This document shows positions 1-5,823 of a stretch of 6,195 nt of DNA, piece after piece. Every line of letters starts with the position of its first letter. The first letter of the stretch is position 1. The notes below the pieces were generated by a model. It was not told where the DNA came from, made no database searches, and saw only the letters and a list, made by a program, of their open reading frames with translations. Origin of the DNA: an uncultured Selenomonadaceae bacterium (GTDB lineage Bacteria; Bacillota; Negativicutes; Selenomonadales; Selenomonadaceae); assembly GCA_905236595.1 (NCBI GenBank), contig CAJORE010000118.1, forward strand, positions 1-6,195. The letters are read 5' to 3'. The position numbers and the translations under genes were made by a program.

Positions 1-15
1 CTAACATCATTAGGG

Positions 16-84
16 GTGCAGGGGGCGAAGCTCCCTGCTGGGGTCAAGGGGCAAAGCCCCTTGTGGGTTTGGGCGAAGCCCAAA
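16..84. repeat. three tandem GC-rich hairpins (intergenic repeat-like)
   Basis: Three inverted repeats stand in a row: 18-38 (8-bp stem with one G-T pair, around CGAAG), 45-63 (7-8-bp stem around CAAAG) and 68-84 (6-7-bp stem around CGAAG). All share the pattern G-run, C-(G/A)AA-G, C-run, so they look like variants of one unit. Arrays of this kind occur as multi-copy intergenic repeats in various bacteria; that is general knowledge, and copy number here cannot be seen. They lie just past the stop codon of the minus-strand deacylase gene and could slow or end its transcription or protect the mRNA 3' end. They are not classical terminators: on the minus strand the T run lies before hairpin 68-84, and on the plus strand the hairpin is followed by an A run. 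Confidence 0.75.
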
Positions 85-106
85 AAATATAGTTTTTAGA
101 GATCCC

Positions 107-907
107 TTAAAAGCGATGTTGAAAGCCTAACGAAAATCCTACCATGTCATAGCCGGGATTGTGTTCGCGAGAGCCGTTCGAGGCGTGGGCAAGCATATAG
201 CCCAAGCTCAGTGCGTTCGCGTCGGTGTAGCGATAGGTGAGACGAGGGCCGATGCGCCACAAAAAGCCGAAGGGACGACCGCCGGCGGGGTGGGTTTTGT
301 TGAAGAAGCGCAAGCTGCCCGAGGCGTCAAGGTCGGCATAAAGTTTGCCGGAAACGTGTTTTTCCCAGCGCATGAGAAATGAAGGACCGACGCCCACGGC
401 ATCGCCGCCGCGCCTCCGGCGGGTTTTGTCGTCGATAATGTGGCCGTCGGCAACGGAGAAGGTCAGCCCGCGGTACAGCGACAGAGCGTGGATGTCCTTG
501 ACTTTTTCGTAGACGTGAATGTTATAGTTGTCAACATAACGCCGATCGAAGAAGCGGTGATCCAAGTATTCGATTTGCACCTCCGTGGCTTTGGTGAATG
601 TCTTTGGTTGTGCGTAAGGCGCGAGCGCCGCTTCGTCATTGCGGACAACGGACGGCGTTTCGCCTGCGGCGGCGGCTCCGTTTTCGGCGGTGATGCTGGG
701 CGACGAATGTTTTGCATCTTCGCCGCGAGTAACGGCGTTGATTACCGTCGGTTCGGCGTTGACGGGCGTTTCCTGCGCCGCAACCGTATTTGTAAAAAAC
801 GTTGCGCCGAGCACAAGCGCCGTTAAGGTATGGGCTGTTTTCGGGCGGAAAGAATGGCGGCGCTTGTTTAACGCGGCGCTTGGCCAAACGGGAAGTTTAT
901 TTTTCAT
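107..907 (-). CDS. PagL-like lipid A deacylase / acyloxyacyl hydrolase family outer-membrane protein
   Basis: This 266-residue protein is probably an outer-membrane beta-barrel that removes an acyl chain from lipid A. Residues 1-44 form a long signal peptide: a basic stretch (KRRHSFRPK), a hydrophobic core (TLTALVLGATFF) and a likely cut after TVAA. Residues 45-105 are an Ala/Glu/Pro-rich, probably disordered linker. Residues 106-266 alternate polar and hydrophobic strands. Near the C-terminus HASNG (His241, Ser243, Asn244) followed by NPGYD (Asp254) matches the PagL active-site block; PagL uses His, Ser and Glu, so Asp254 would stand in for Glu. The chain ends in Phe, as expected for barrel insertion. 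The ATG at 907 is chosen because GGAG (919-922 on the plus strand) lies 11 nt upstream and the signal peptide starts well from it. An in-frame ATG at 1021 would add 38 basic residues and has no ribosome site. Another PagL-fold envelope protein remains possible; activity is inferred. Confidence 0.8.
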   Translation of the reverse strand: MKNKLPVWPSAALNKRRHSFRPKTAHTLTALVLGATFFTNTVAAQETPVNAEPTVINAVTRGEDAKHSSPSITAENGAAAAGETPSVVRNDEAALAPYAQPKTFTKATEVQIEYLDHRFFDRRYVDNYNIHVYEKVKDIHALSLYRGLTFSVADGHIIDDKTRRRRGGDAVGVGPSFLMRWEKHVSGKLYADLDASGSLRFFNKTHPAGGRPFGFLWRIGPRLTYRYTDANALSLGYMLAHASNGSREHNPGYDMVGFSLGFQHRF

Positions 908-918
908 TAACGTGTCAG

Positions 919-922
919 CTCC
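919..922 (-). promoter_or_regulatory. ribosome binding site deciding the start of the deacylase gene
   Basis: Reading the minus strand, GGAG (within ACGGAGC) lies 11 nt before the ATG at 907. The spacing is slightly long but workable. The upstream in-frame ATG at 1021 is preceded by GGATTTTCCCTTACCGTGAC, which has no purine-rich site at proper distance. This supports the 907 start. Confidence 0.55.
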
Positions 923-995
923 GTGGTTGGGAAGGGAAAGTTTTATCGTTGGTCGTCTTTTGTGCCGACGGCGCGAAAACGGGATTTTGCCTTTT

Positions 996-1018
996 GCCGT
1001 AAGGACGGCTTTTTGTTT
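996..1018 (+). terminator. small hairpin with T tract, terminator-like, in the divergent intergenic region
   Basis: GCCGT (996-1000) pairs with ACGGC (1005-1009) around the loop AAGG, followed on the plus strand by TTTTTGTTT (1010-1018). This has the form of a short intrinsic terminator for plus-strand transcription, although no plus-strand gene precedes it. It could block antisense read-through into the divergent region or end a small RNA. On the minus strand the same stem would sit in the 5' leader of the deacylase mRNA. The stem is only 5 bp, so chance is a real alternative. Confidence 0.3.
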
Positions 1019-1091
1019 CATTCGTCACGGTAAGGGAAAATCCTTTTGCCTTTCGGGGGTGTTTTTGGTTGCGTCGTCGCCATATAGTGCC

Positions 1092-1120
1092 TTGACTGTT
1101 ATCGGCAAATTATATATCAT
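1092..1120 (+). promoter_or_regulatory. sigma-A/sigma-70 type promoter for the yqgF-like/dCMP deaminase/polC operon
   Basis: TTGACT (1092-1097, five of six matches to the -35 consensus) and TATCAT (1115-1120, five of six to the -10) are separated by exactly 17 nt. Transcription would start near 1126-1128, leaving a 5' leader of only about 15-17 nt that still holds the GAGAGG ribosome site. No other promoter is needed before the end of the window because the four downstream genes are tightly packed. Confidence 0.65.
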
Positions 1121-1137
1121 TCATGCAGAGAGGATAA
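1109..1137 (-). promoter_or_regulatory. possible overlapping minus-strand promoter for the deacylase gene
   Basis: On the minus strand a perfect TATAAT lies at 1114-1109, but the matching -35 position around 1132-1137 is poor (TTATCC or similar). If used, the leader to the ATG at 907 would be about 195 nt. The element overlaps the -10 of the plus-strand promoter, so the two could compete. The AT-rich stretch could also be a -10 for the plus strand only. Confidence 0.3.
1128..1133 (+). promoter_or_regulatory. ribosome binding site deciding the start of the YqgF-like gene
   Basis: GAGAGG lies 9 nt before the ATG at 1143. The open frame continues far upstream (to about 639) without a stop, so this site and the promoter just before it fix the true start. 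The upstream part is antisense to the deacylase gene. Confidence 0.7.
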
Positions 1138-1142
1138 AAGCT

Positions 1143-1649
1143 ATGACTGTTCATAAAATCAACGGTTCGCGGCCGACGCTTGCCGACGAACCGGCCGCTC
1201 AAATTGGCGCGGCGGCAGACAACGGTACACTTGGTTGTTCGGGCGATGCGATTATTGCCGTTGATCCGGGCAAGGACAAATGCGGCATGGCCGTGCTGGG
1301 TGCTGACGGCGTTGTCGGGTGGCAAGGGATAATTCCCACCGCCGAGCTTACGGCGAAAGCAACGGCGTTGTCCGTCGAGTATGGCGTGAAAGTCATCGTC
1401 ATGGGCAACGGCACCACGAGTAAAAGGGCGTGTGCGGAAATTACCGCCGCTTTGCCCGATATTGCCGTCGATTTTGTGGATGAATTTAAGACGACGGAAC
1501 TTGCCCGCCGCGATTATTTTGCCGCGCACCCGCCCAAAGGGTGGCGGCGACTTTTGCCAAGGGGCTTGCAAGTGCCGCCGGTGCCGGTGGACGATTATGC
1601 CGCCGTGCGGTTGGGACGAAAATACTTGGCCAAGGAGATACAGCGATGA
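1143..1649 (+). CDS. YqgF/RuvC-like RNase H-fold protein (putative pre-16S rRNA-processing nuclease family)
   Basis: This 168-residue protein has the RNase H-like fold of the YqgF/RuvX family, whose best studied members mature the 5' end of 16S rRNA; RuvC relatives cut Holliday junctions. Core signs are strand one with VDPGKDKCG (Asp41), VIVMGNGTTSK (residues 84-94), VDEFKTTELARRDYF (Glu114, with the Thr-Thr typical of YqgF) and VDDYAAVRLG (Asp150 or Asp151). Asp41, Glu114 and Asp150/151 are the expected metal-binding acids, so it is probably active. Residues 1-35 precede the fold and are unremarkable. It is the first gene of the apparent operon and its stop overlaps the next start (ATGA). 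This is probably a divergent YqgF-like paralogue rather than the canonical short YqgF, so the exact substrate is not assured; a DNA junction is an alternative given the replication neighbour. Confidence 0.78.
   Translation: MTVHKINGSRPTLADEPAAQIGAAADNGTLGCSGDAIIAVDPGKDKCGMAVLGADGVVGWQGIIPTAELTAKATALSVEYGVKVIVMGNGTTSKRACAEITAALPDIAVDFVDEFKTTELARRDYFAAHPPKGWRRLLPRGLQVPPVPVDDYAAVRLGRKYLAKEIQR
1632..1637 (+). promoter_or_regulatory. ribosome binding site for the dCMP deaminase gene
   Basis: AAGGAG lies 8 nt before the ATG at 1646 and inside the end of the YqgF-like gene. It selects this ATG over the next in-frame ATG at 1652? no such support is needed, since no purine-rich site serves a later start. 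Confidence 0.7.
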
Positions 1650-2104
1650 ATGATGCCCTGCGTCCTTCGTGGACGGAATATTTTTTGGATATAGCCAAGG
1701 CGGTCGGCCGGCGATCGACGTGCCTTCGCCGCCGTTACGGCGCCATTATCGTCAAGGATAAAATAATCGTCAGCACCGGCTACAACGGTGCGCCTCGCGG
1801 TGAGACAAACTGCATTGACGACGGCTTTTGCGAACGCGAACGGCTTAAAGTCCCCAAGGGGCAAAATTATGAATTGTGCCGTGCCGTTCACGCCGAACAA
1901 AATGCCGTTATCAATGCCGACCCCGACAAGATGAAGGGGGCGACCGTTTACATTGTCGGGTTCAACGCCGACGGGACGCTTGCTTCGGGCAAACCGTGCC
2001 TTTTGTGCCGTCGAATGTTGGTCAATGCCATGGTGGAAAAAGCGGTTTATCTTGAAACGGACGGCAGCGTAGTCCAATGTGCGCCGCAAGACATAACGGA
2101 TTAA
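1646..2104 (+). CDS. dCMP deaminase family protein (ComEB-like)
   Basis: This 152-residue cytosolic enzyme probably deaminates dCMP to dUMP, feeding thymidylate synthase. The zinc site is complete: HAE (His82, with catalytic Glu84) and PCLLC (Cys118, Cys121). Family marks are YGAIIVKDKIIVSTGYNG (residues 31-48), PRG at 50-52, and the stretch with Cys56, Cys62 and Cys78 (ELC) before HAE, a segment usual in the dCMP deaminase/ComEB group and absent from simple cytidine deaminases. Length is normal for the family. The start overlaps the previous stop as ATGA, and AAGGAG (1632-1637) lies 8 nt upstream, so translation is probably coupled. It lies 12 nt before polC, which puts a dNTP-pool enzyme in the same transcript as the replicative polymerase. 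In competence operons the homologue is called comEB; there are no competence genes here, so the symbol is not assigned. Confidence 0.88.
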   Translation: MNDALRPSWTEYFLDIAKAVGRRSTCLRRRYGAIIVKDKIIVSTGYNGAPRGETNCIDDGFCERERLKVPKGQNYELCRAVHAEQNAVINADPDKMKGATVYIVGFNADGTLASGKPCLLCRRMLVNAMVEKAVYLETDGSVVQCAPQDITD

Positions 2105-2110
2105 GGAAAG
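2103..2110 (+). promoter_or_regulatory. ribosome binding site for polC
   Basis: AAGGAAAG overlaps the TAA stop of the dCMP deaminase gene, with AAGGA ending 9 nt before the polC ATG at 2117. This fits translational coupling within one mRNA. Confidence 0.65.
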
Positions 2111-2116
2111 CTCTTC

Positions 2117-5100
2117 ATGAAGAAATACCGCATAACTCCCGCTAAACGCGACTTGCTTGGCGAGCTGTTAAAAGGTTCGGCGTTGCCCGAAAGGGAACTT
2201 AATAAATTGACAAACGCTTGTACCATTGAAGAGGTTGTGGTGACGCCGCAAATTCCGCGTTGGGAAATAGTGTTGCACACGGAACAGCTTATCGAAGATG
2301 CACTTCTTGCCAAAGCCGGCGACTATATCAAAAAAAGTTGCAACGTAACCGAAGTAATAATAACAGATGCCGCCGTAACCGACAAGGCGGCGGCCGATTC
2401 CGGCGAAGGGGCAACCGCGCTTGATGATTTTGCGCCGACGGGTGATGCCGCCTATGATCCGCCGACGGATGCCGATTTTGCGGCGCCGACGGATTTTGAA
2501 TACGTTCCGCCGAGCGATTTTGATTATGTTCCGCCCGGCGACGATGATTTTATGCCGCCTCCCGAACCGGATTATGCGCCGCCCGTGGAGCTATCGCCGC
2601 CCAAACCCCATGCGAAGAAAACGGCGAAGAAAGACGGCGAATCGAGCGGGAGCCAAGGCGATTATGCACCGCCCGTGGAACTGCCCGCCGAAGTTTCGGC
2701 CAAGAATTTGATTTTCGGCAAAAGCACGGCCGGGGAAATCACCGCCATCGGCGCTATCGAAGGCGAGATGAAAAGCGTTGTTGTCAAAGGCACCATCGGC
2801 GAAGGCGAAAATTACGGCATTAAGACCCGCGAGTTTCAAACGGGCACCAATCTGCTTAGCTTCGGGCTGGCCGACGATACCGACGGCATAAGTTGCAAAA
2901 AGTTTTTCAAGCAGAAGGAAAAGGACGAATTCGCCGAAGTCGTCAAAAAACTTAAAGGCGGCGAAGAAGTTCGCGTAAAAGGCAGCGTTCGTTATGACAC
3001 TTACCAAAACGAATATGTGCTTTTTGCCGACAGCTTGTCGCTGACGGAGAAAAAAGTCCGCAAGGATACGGCCGAGGTAAAGCGCGTGGAGCTTCACGCC
3101 CATACCGTAATGAGCATGATGGATGCGGTTATGACGGCTTCCCAGTTGGTGACGCAGGCCGCCGAATGGGGCATGAAGGCCGTCGCCATAACCGACCACG
3201 GGGTTGTGCAAGCCTTCCCCGACGCCATGAATGCCAAAGCCAAACTGAAAAAAAGCGGCAAAGACATCAAGGTTATCTATGGTATGGAAGGATATTTGTC
3301 TACGGATTTGGCGGAGAAAAGTTCGTATCATATAATTTTGCTTGCCAAAAATTCCGTGGGGCTTCGTAACCTTTACCGCTTGGTGTCCCTGTCTCATTTG
3401 CGCTTTTTCGGGCGGCGGCCGCGGATTCCCAAAGAGTTGCTCAAAGACTACCGCGACGGGCTTATCGTCGGTTCGGCGTGTGAAGCCGGCGAACTGATTC
3501 GCGCCATAGTGCGCGGCGACAGCGAAGAAAAACTCATTAACATCGCGGCCTTTTACGATTATCTTGAGATTCAGCCGTTGGGGAACAACGCCTTCTTAAA
3601 GCGCAGCGACAAATTCCCCGCCATAAAGACCGACGAAGACTTGATAAACGTCAATTTGCGCGTCGCCGATCTTGCCAAGAAACTCGGCAAGCCCTTGGTG
3701 GCTACCTGCGACGCGCATTTCATGAACCAAAATGATGCCATATATCGCGCCATTTTGATGGCGGGCAAGGGCTTTGATGATGCGGATATGCAACCGCCGC
3801 TTTATTTCCGCACGACTGATGAGATGCTTGACGAGTTTCCGTATTTGTCAAAAGAGGATGCCTATGAAGCGGTTATAACCAATCCCGGCAAAATAGCCGA
3901 CATGATTGATGACATAAAGCCCATTCCCGATGATCTTTATTCGCCGGCCATGCCCGGCGCTGCCGAAGAAATTCGCGCCATGAGTTACAAAAAGGCGCGG
4001 GAGCTTTACGGCGATCCGTTGCCGAAAATTGTCGCCGATCGCTTGGAACAGGAATTGACGCCCATAATCGGCCACGGGTTTTCGGCGCTTTATCTGATCG
4101 CGCAAAAATTGGTGGAAAAATCAATGCGCGACGGGTACTTGGTCGGTTCGCGCGGCTCGGTCGGCAGCAGCTTTGTCGCTACCATGACGGGCATTACCGA
4201 AGTGAATCCTTTGCCGCCCCATTATCGTTGCGCCAAATGCAAACACACGGAATTTGTGCAGGACGGTTCGGTTGGTTGCGGTTATGATTTGCCGAACAAA
4301 AATTGCCCGCAATGCGGCGAAAAGATGATTAAGGATGGCCACGAGATACCCTTTGCCGTGTTCCTCGGTTTTGACGGCGACAAAGTCCCCGATATTGATC
4401 TTAACTTCTCCGGCGTTTACCAGCCGACGGCGCACAAGTTCACGGAGATAATGTTTGGCCGCGACTTTGCGTATCGTGCGGGAACCATTGCCACCGTCGC
4501 CGAAAAAACCGCCTACGGCTTTGTGATGAAATATTACGAAGGCAAAGGCCAACGGAAACATCGCGCTTTCATCGAAAAGCAAGCCAAGGGCTGTCAGGGC
4601 GTAAAGCGGACGACGGGGCAACATCCCGCCGGCATAATGGTGGTGCCGCGGGATATGGATATTCATTTTTTCACCCCCGTGCAACACCCCGCCGACGATA
4701 AAAGCAGCACCACCATTACCACGCATTTTGATTACCACTCCATAAGCAGTCGGCTTGTCAAATTGGATATTTTGGGGCATGATGATCCGACGATGATTAA
4801 AATGCTTGAAGATTTAACCCACCTTGACGCGAAGGATATTCCCTTTGACGACCCGGAAACCCAATCAATTTTCACGTCGCCCAAAGCCTTGGGCATTACC
4901 GCCGAAGAATTGGGGACGGATTCCGGCGCATACGGCATACCCGAATTTCGCACCGGTTTTACGCGGCAGATGATCGACGATGCCAAGCCGGATTGCTTCA
5001 GCGACCTTGTGCGCATATCGGGATTTTCCCACGGTACGGACGTGTGGTTGGGAAACGCCCAGGATCTTATCAACAACGGGACGTGTACGCTAAAGAACGC

Positions 5101-5818
5101 CATATCGGCTCGCGATGACATAATGGTGTATCTCATGCACCACGGCATTGAACCTTTGTTGTCCTTTAAGACCATGGAGAATGTCAGAAAAGGCAAAGGC
5201 ATTGCACCCGAAGTCGTCGAAAAACTACGCGCCGGCGGAATCCCCGAATGGTACATAGAATCCTGCCAAAAAATAAAATACCTCTTCCCCCGCGCTCATG
5301 CCACGGCCTACGTTATGATGGCGTGGCGCATAGCCTATTGCAAAGTGCATTATCCGCTGGCCTTTTATGCGGCGTATTTTTCCATTCGCGCCGATGAGTT
5401 TGATGCCAACGTCATAGCCAAGGGCAAAGATTACGTCAAAGGACAGCTTGATGCCTTGGAGAAGAAGGCCAAGGAAACCAAACTTGACGTTAAGGAAAGC
5501 GGCACGCTGATTGTTTTGCAGTTGGCATGGGAGATGTATTTGCGCGGGTTTGCGGTGCGCCCCGTGAGTTTGTACGAATCGGCGGCGTTTAATTTTCAAA
5601 TCATGCCGGACAATACGCTGTTGCCGCCTTTTGCGGCGCTTCCGGGCGTCGGACCATCGGCGGCGGAGGCATTGGCGGAAGCCGCCAAAAAGGGTGAGTT
5701 TTCCTCGGTGGAGGACATACGGAAACGCTCCGGCGTGAACAAAACCTGCATCGAAGCGCTTACGGTCAGCGGCTGTTTGGCGGGTTTGCCGGAGAATGAT
5801 GAGATAAGTTTGTTTTGA
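2117..5818 (+). CDS. polC: DNA polymerase III alpha subunit, PolC type, lacking the exonuclease domain
   Basis: This 1233-residue replicative polymerase is the Gram-positive type. Order: small N-terminal domain (about 1-85); acidic Pro/Asp/aromatic linker (about 100-190); conserved NLIFGK block and OB domain (about 197-310); PHP domain (about 321-545) with HAH (His327, His329), TDHG (His361), Glu391, His405, Cys455, Asp532 and His534; polymerase core with SRGSVGSSF (678-686), a four-cysteine zinc knuckle (Cys705, Cys708, Cys730, Cys733), PDIDLNFSG (Asp759, Asp761) and KLDILGHDDP (Asp884); helix-hairpin-helix near LPGVGP (1175-1180); and a C-terminal clamp-binding tail, EISLF. The DEDD exonuclease normally inserted in PHP between the Glu391 and His405 equivalents is missing, with only about 12 residues there. 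Usual PolC is about 1430-1450 residues, and the shortfall is close to that domain's size. The frame is open and all other motifs are intact, so this is not a broken gene. Proofreading would need a separate DnaQ-like protein. Confidence 0.97.
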   Translation: MKKYRITPAKRDLLGELLKGSALPERELNKLTNACTIEEVVVTPQIPRWEIVLHTEQLIEDALLAKAGDYIKKSCNVTEVIITDAAVTDKAAADSGEGATALDDFAPTGDAAYDPPTDADFAAPTDFEYVPPSDFDYVPPGDDDFMPPPEPDYAPPVELSPPKPHAKKTAKKDGESSGSQGDYAPPVELPAEVSAKNLIFGKSTAGEITAIGAIEGEMKSVVVKGTIGEGENYGIKTREFQTGTNLLSFGLADDTDGISCKKFFKQKEKDEFAEVVKKLKGGEEVRVKGSVRYDTYQNEYVLFADSLSLTEKKVRKDTAEVKRVELHAHTVMSMMDAVMTASQLVTQAAEWGMKAVAITDHGVVQAFPDAMNAKAKLKKSGKDIKVIYGMEGYLSTDLAEKSSYHIILLAKNSVGLRNLYRLVSLSHLRFFGRRPRIPKELLKDYRDGLIVGSACEAGELIRAIVRGDSEEKLINIAAFYDYLEIQPLGNNAFLKRSDKFPAIKTDEDLINVNLRVADLAKKLGKPLVATCDAHFMNQNDAIYRAILMAGKGFDDADMQPPLYFRTTDEMLDEFPYLSKEDAYEAVITNPGKIADMIDDIKPIPDDLYSPAMPGAAEEIRAMSYKKARELYGDPLPKIVADRLEQELTPIIGHGFSALYLIAQKLVEKSMRDGYLVGSRGSVGSSFVATMTGITEVNPLPPHYRCAKCKHTEFVQDGSVGCGYDLPNKNCPQCGEKMIKDGHEIPFAVFLGFDGDKVPDIDLNFSGVYQPTAHKFTEIMFGRDFAYRAGTIATVAEKTAYGFVMKYYEGKGQRKHRAFIEKQAKGCQGVKRTTGQHPAGIMVVPRDMDIHFFTPVQHPADDKSSTTITTHFDYHSISSRLVKLDILGHDDPTMIKMLEDLTHLDAKDIPFDDPETQSIFTSPKALGITAEELGTDSGAYGIPEFRTGFTRQMIDDAKPDCFSDLVRISGFSHGTDVWLGNAQDLINNGTCTLKNAISARDDIMVYLMHHGIEPLLSFKTMENVRKGKGIAPEVVEKLRAGGIPEWYIESCQKIKYLFPRAHATAYVMMAWRIAYCKVHYPLAFYAAYFSIRADEFDANVIAKGKDYVKGQLDALEKKAKETKLDVKESGTLIVLQLAWEMYLRGFAVRPVSLYESAAFNFQIMPDNTLLPPFAALPGVGPSAAEALAEAAKKGEFSSVEDIRKRSGVNKTCIEALTVSGCLAGLPENDEISLF
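2423..2683 (+). repeat. degenerate Asp-aromatic-x-Pro-Pro repeat linker within polC
   Basis: Residues 103-189 of PolC repeat a motif of the form D-(F/Y)-x-P-P or a near variant: DDFAPT, AYDPPT, DFAAPT, EYVPPS, DYVPPG, DFMPPP, DYAPPV and again DYAPPV. The segment DYAPPVEL occurs twice exactly (nt 2570-2593 and 2660-2683), separated by a Lys-rich stretch (HAKKTAKKDGE). The DNA repeats too (gattatg-cgccgcccgtgga against gattatg-caccgcccgtgga), pointing to expansion by slippage or duplication. The segment is strongly acidic and should be disordered, joining the N-terminal domain to the OB/PHP part. Confidence 0.75.
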
Positions 5819-5823
5819 TTGAT

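Noticed and set aside
68..97. Classical rho-independent terminator for the deacylase gene
   Set aside because: On the minus strand the T run comes before the hairpin, and on the plus strand the hairpin is followed by AAAAAATATAG, with T's only 8 nt later, so the order is wrong for a standard terminator.
908..1021. Extension of the minus-strand deacylase gene to an in-frame ATG at 1021
   Set aside because: It would add 38 mostly basic residues in front of a complete signal peptide, and there is no ribosome site before that ATG, while GGAG precedes the ATG at 907.
639..1142. Upstream extension of the YqgF-like frame to about 639 on the plus strand
   Set aside because: The extra part is antisense to the deacylase gene, shows no recognisable domain, and the promoter and GAGAGG site just before 1143 fix the start.
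3290..3325. The missing exonuclease as a frameshift or assembly deletion making polC a pseudogene
   Set aside because: The frame is open across the junction, both PHP halves keep their metal ligands, and every downstream catalytic motif is intact. A random deletion would not usually remove a domain so cleanly, although read mapping would settle it.
2591..3397. 268-codon open frame on the minus strand inside polC
   Set aside because: It is fully antisense to conserved PolC coding sequence, including the OB and PHP motifs; its translation shows no family features and its openness follows from the codon use of polC.
4121..4780. 219-codon open frame on the minus strand inside polC
   Set aside because: It lies opposite the catalytic core and zinc knuckle of PolC and has no recognisable domain.
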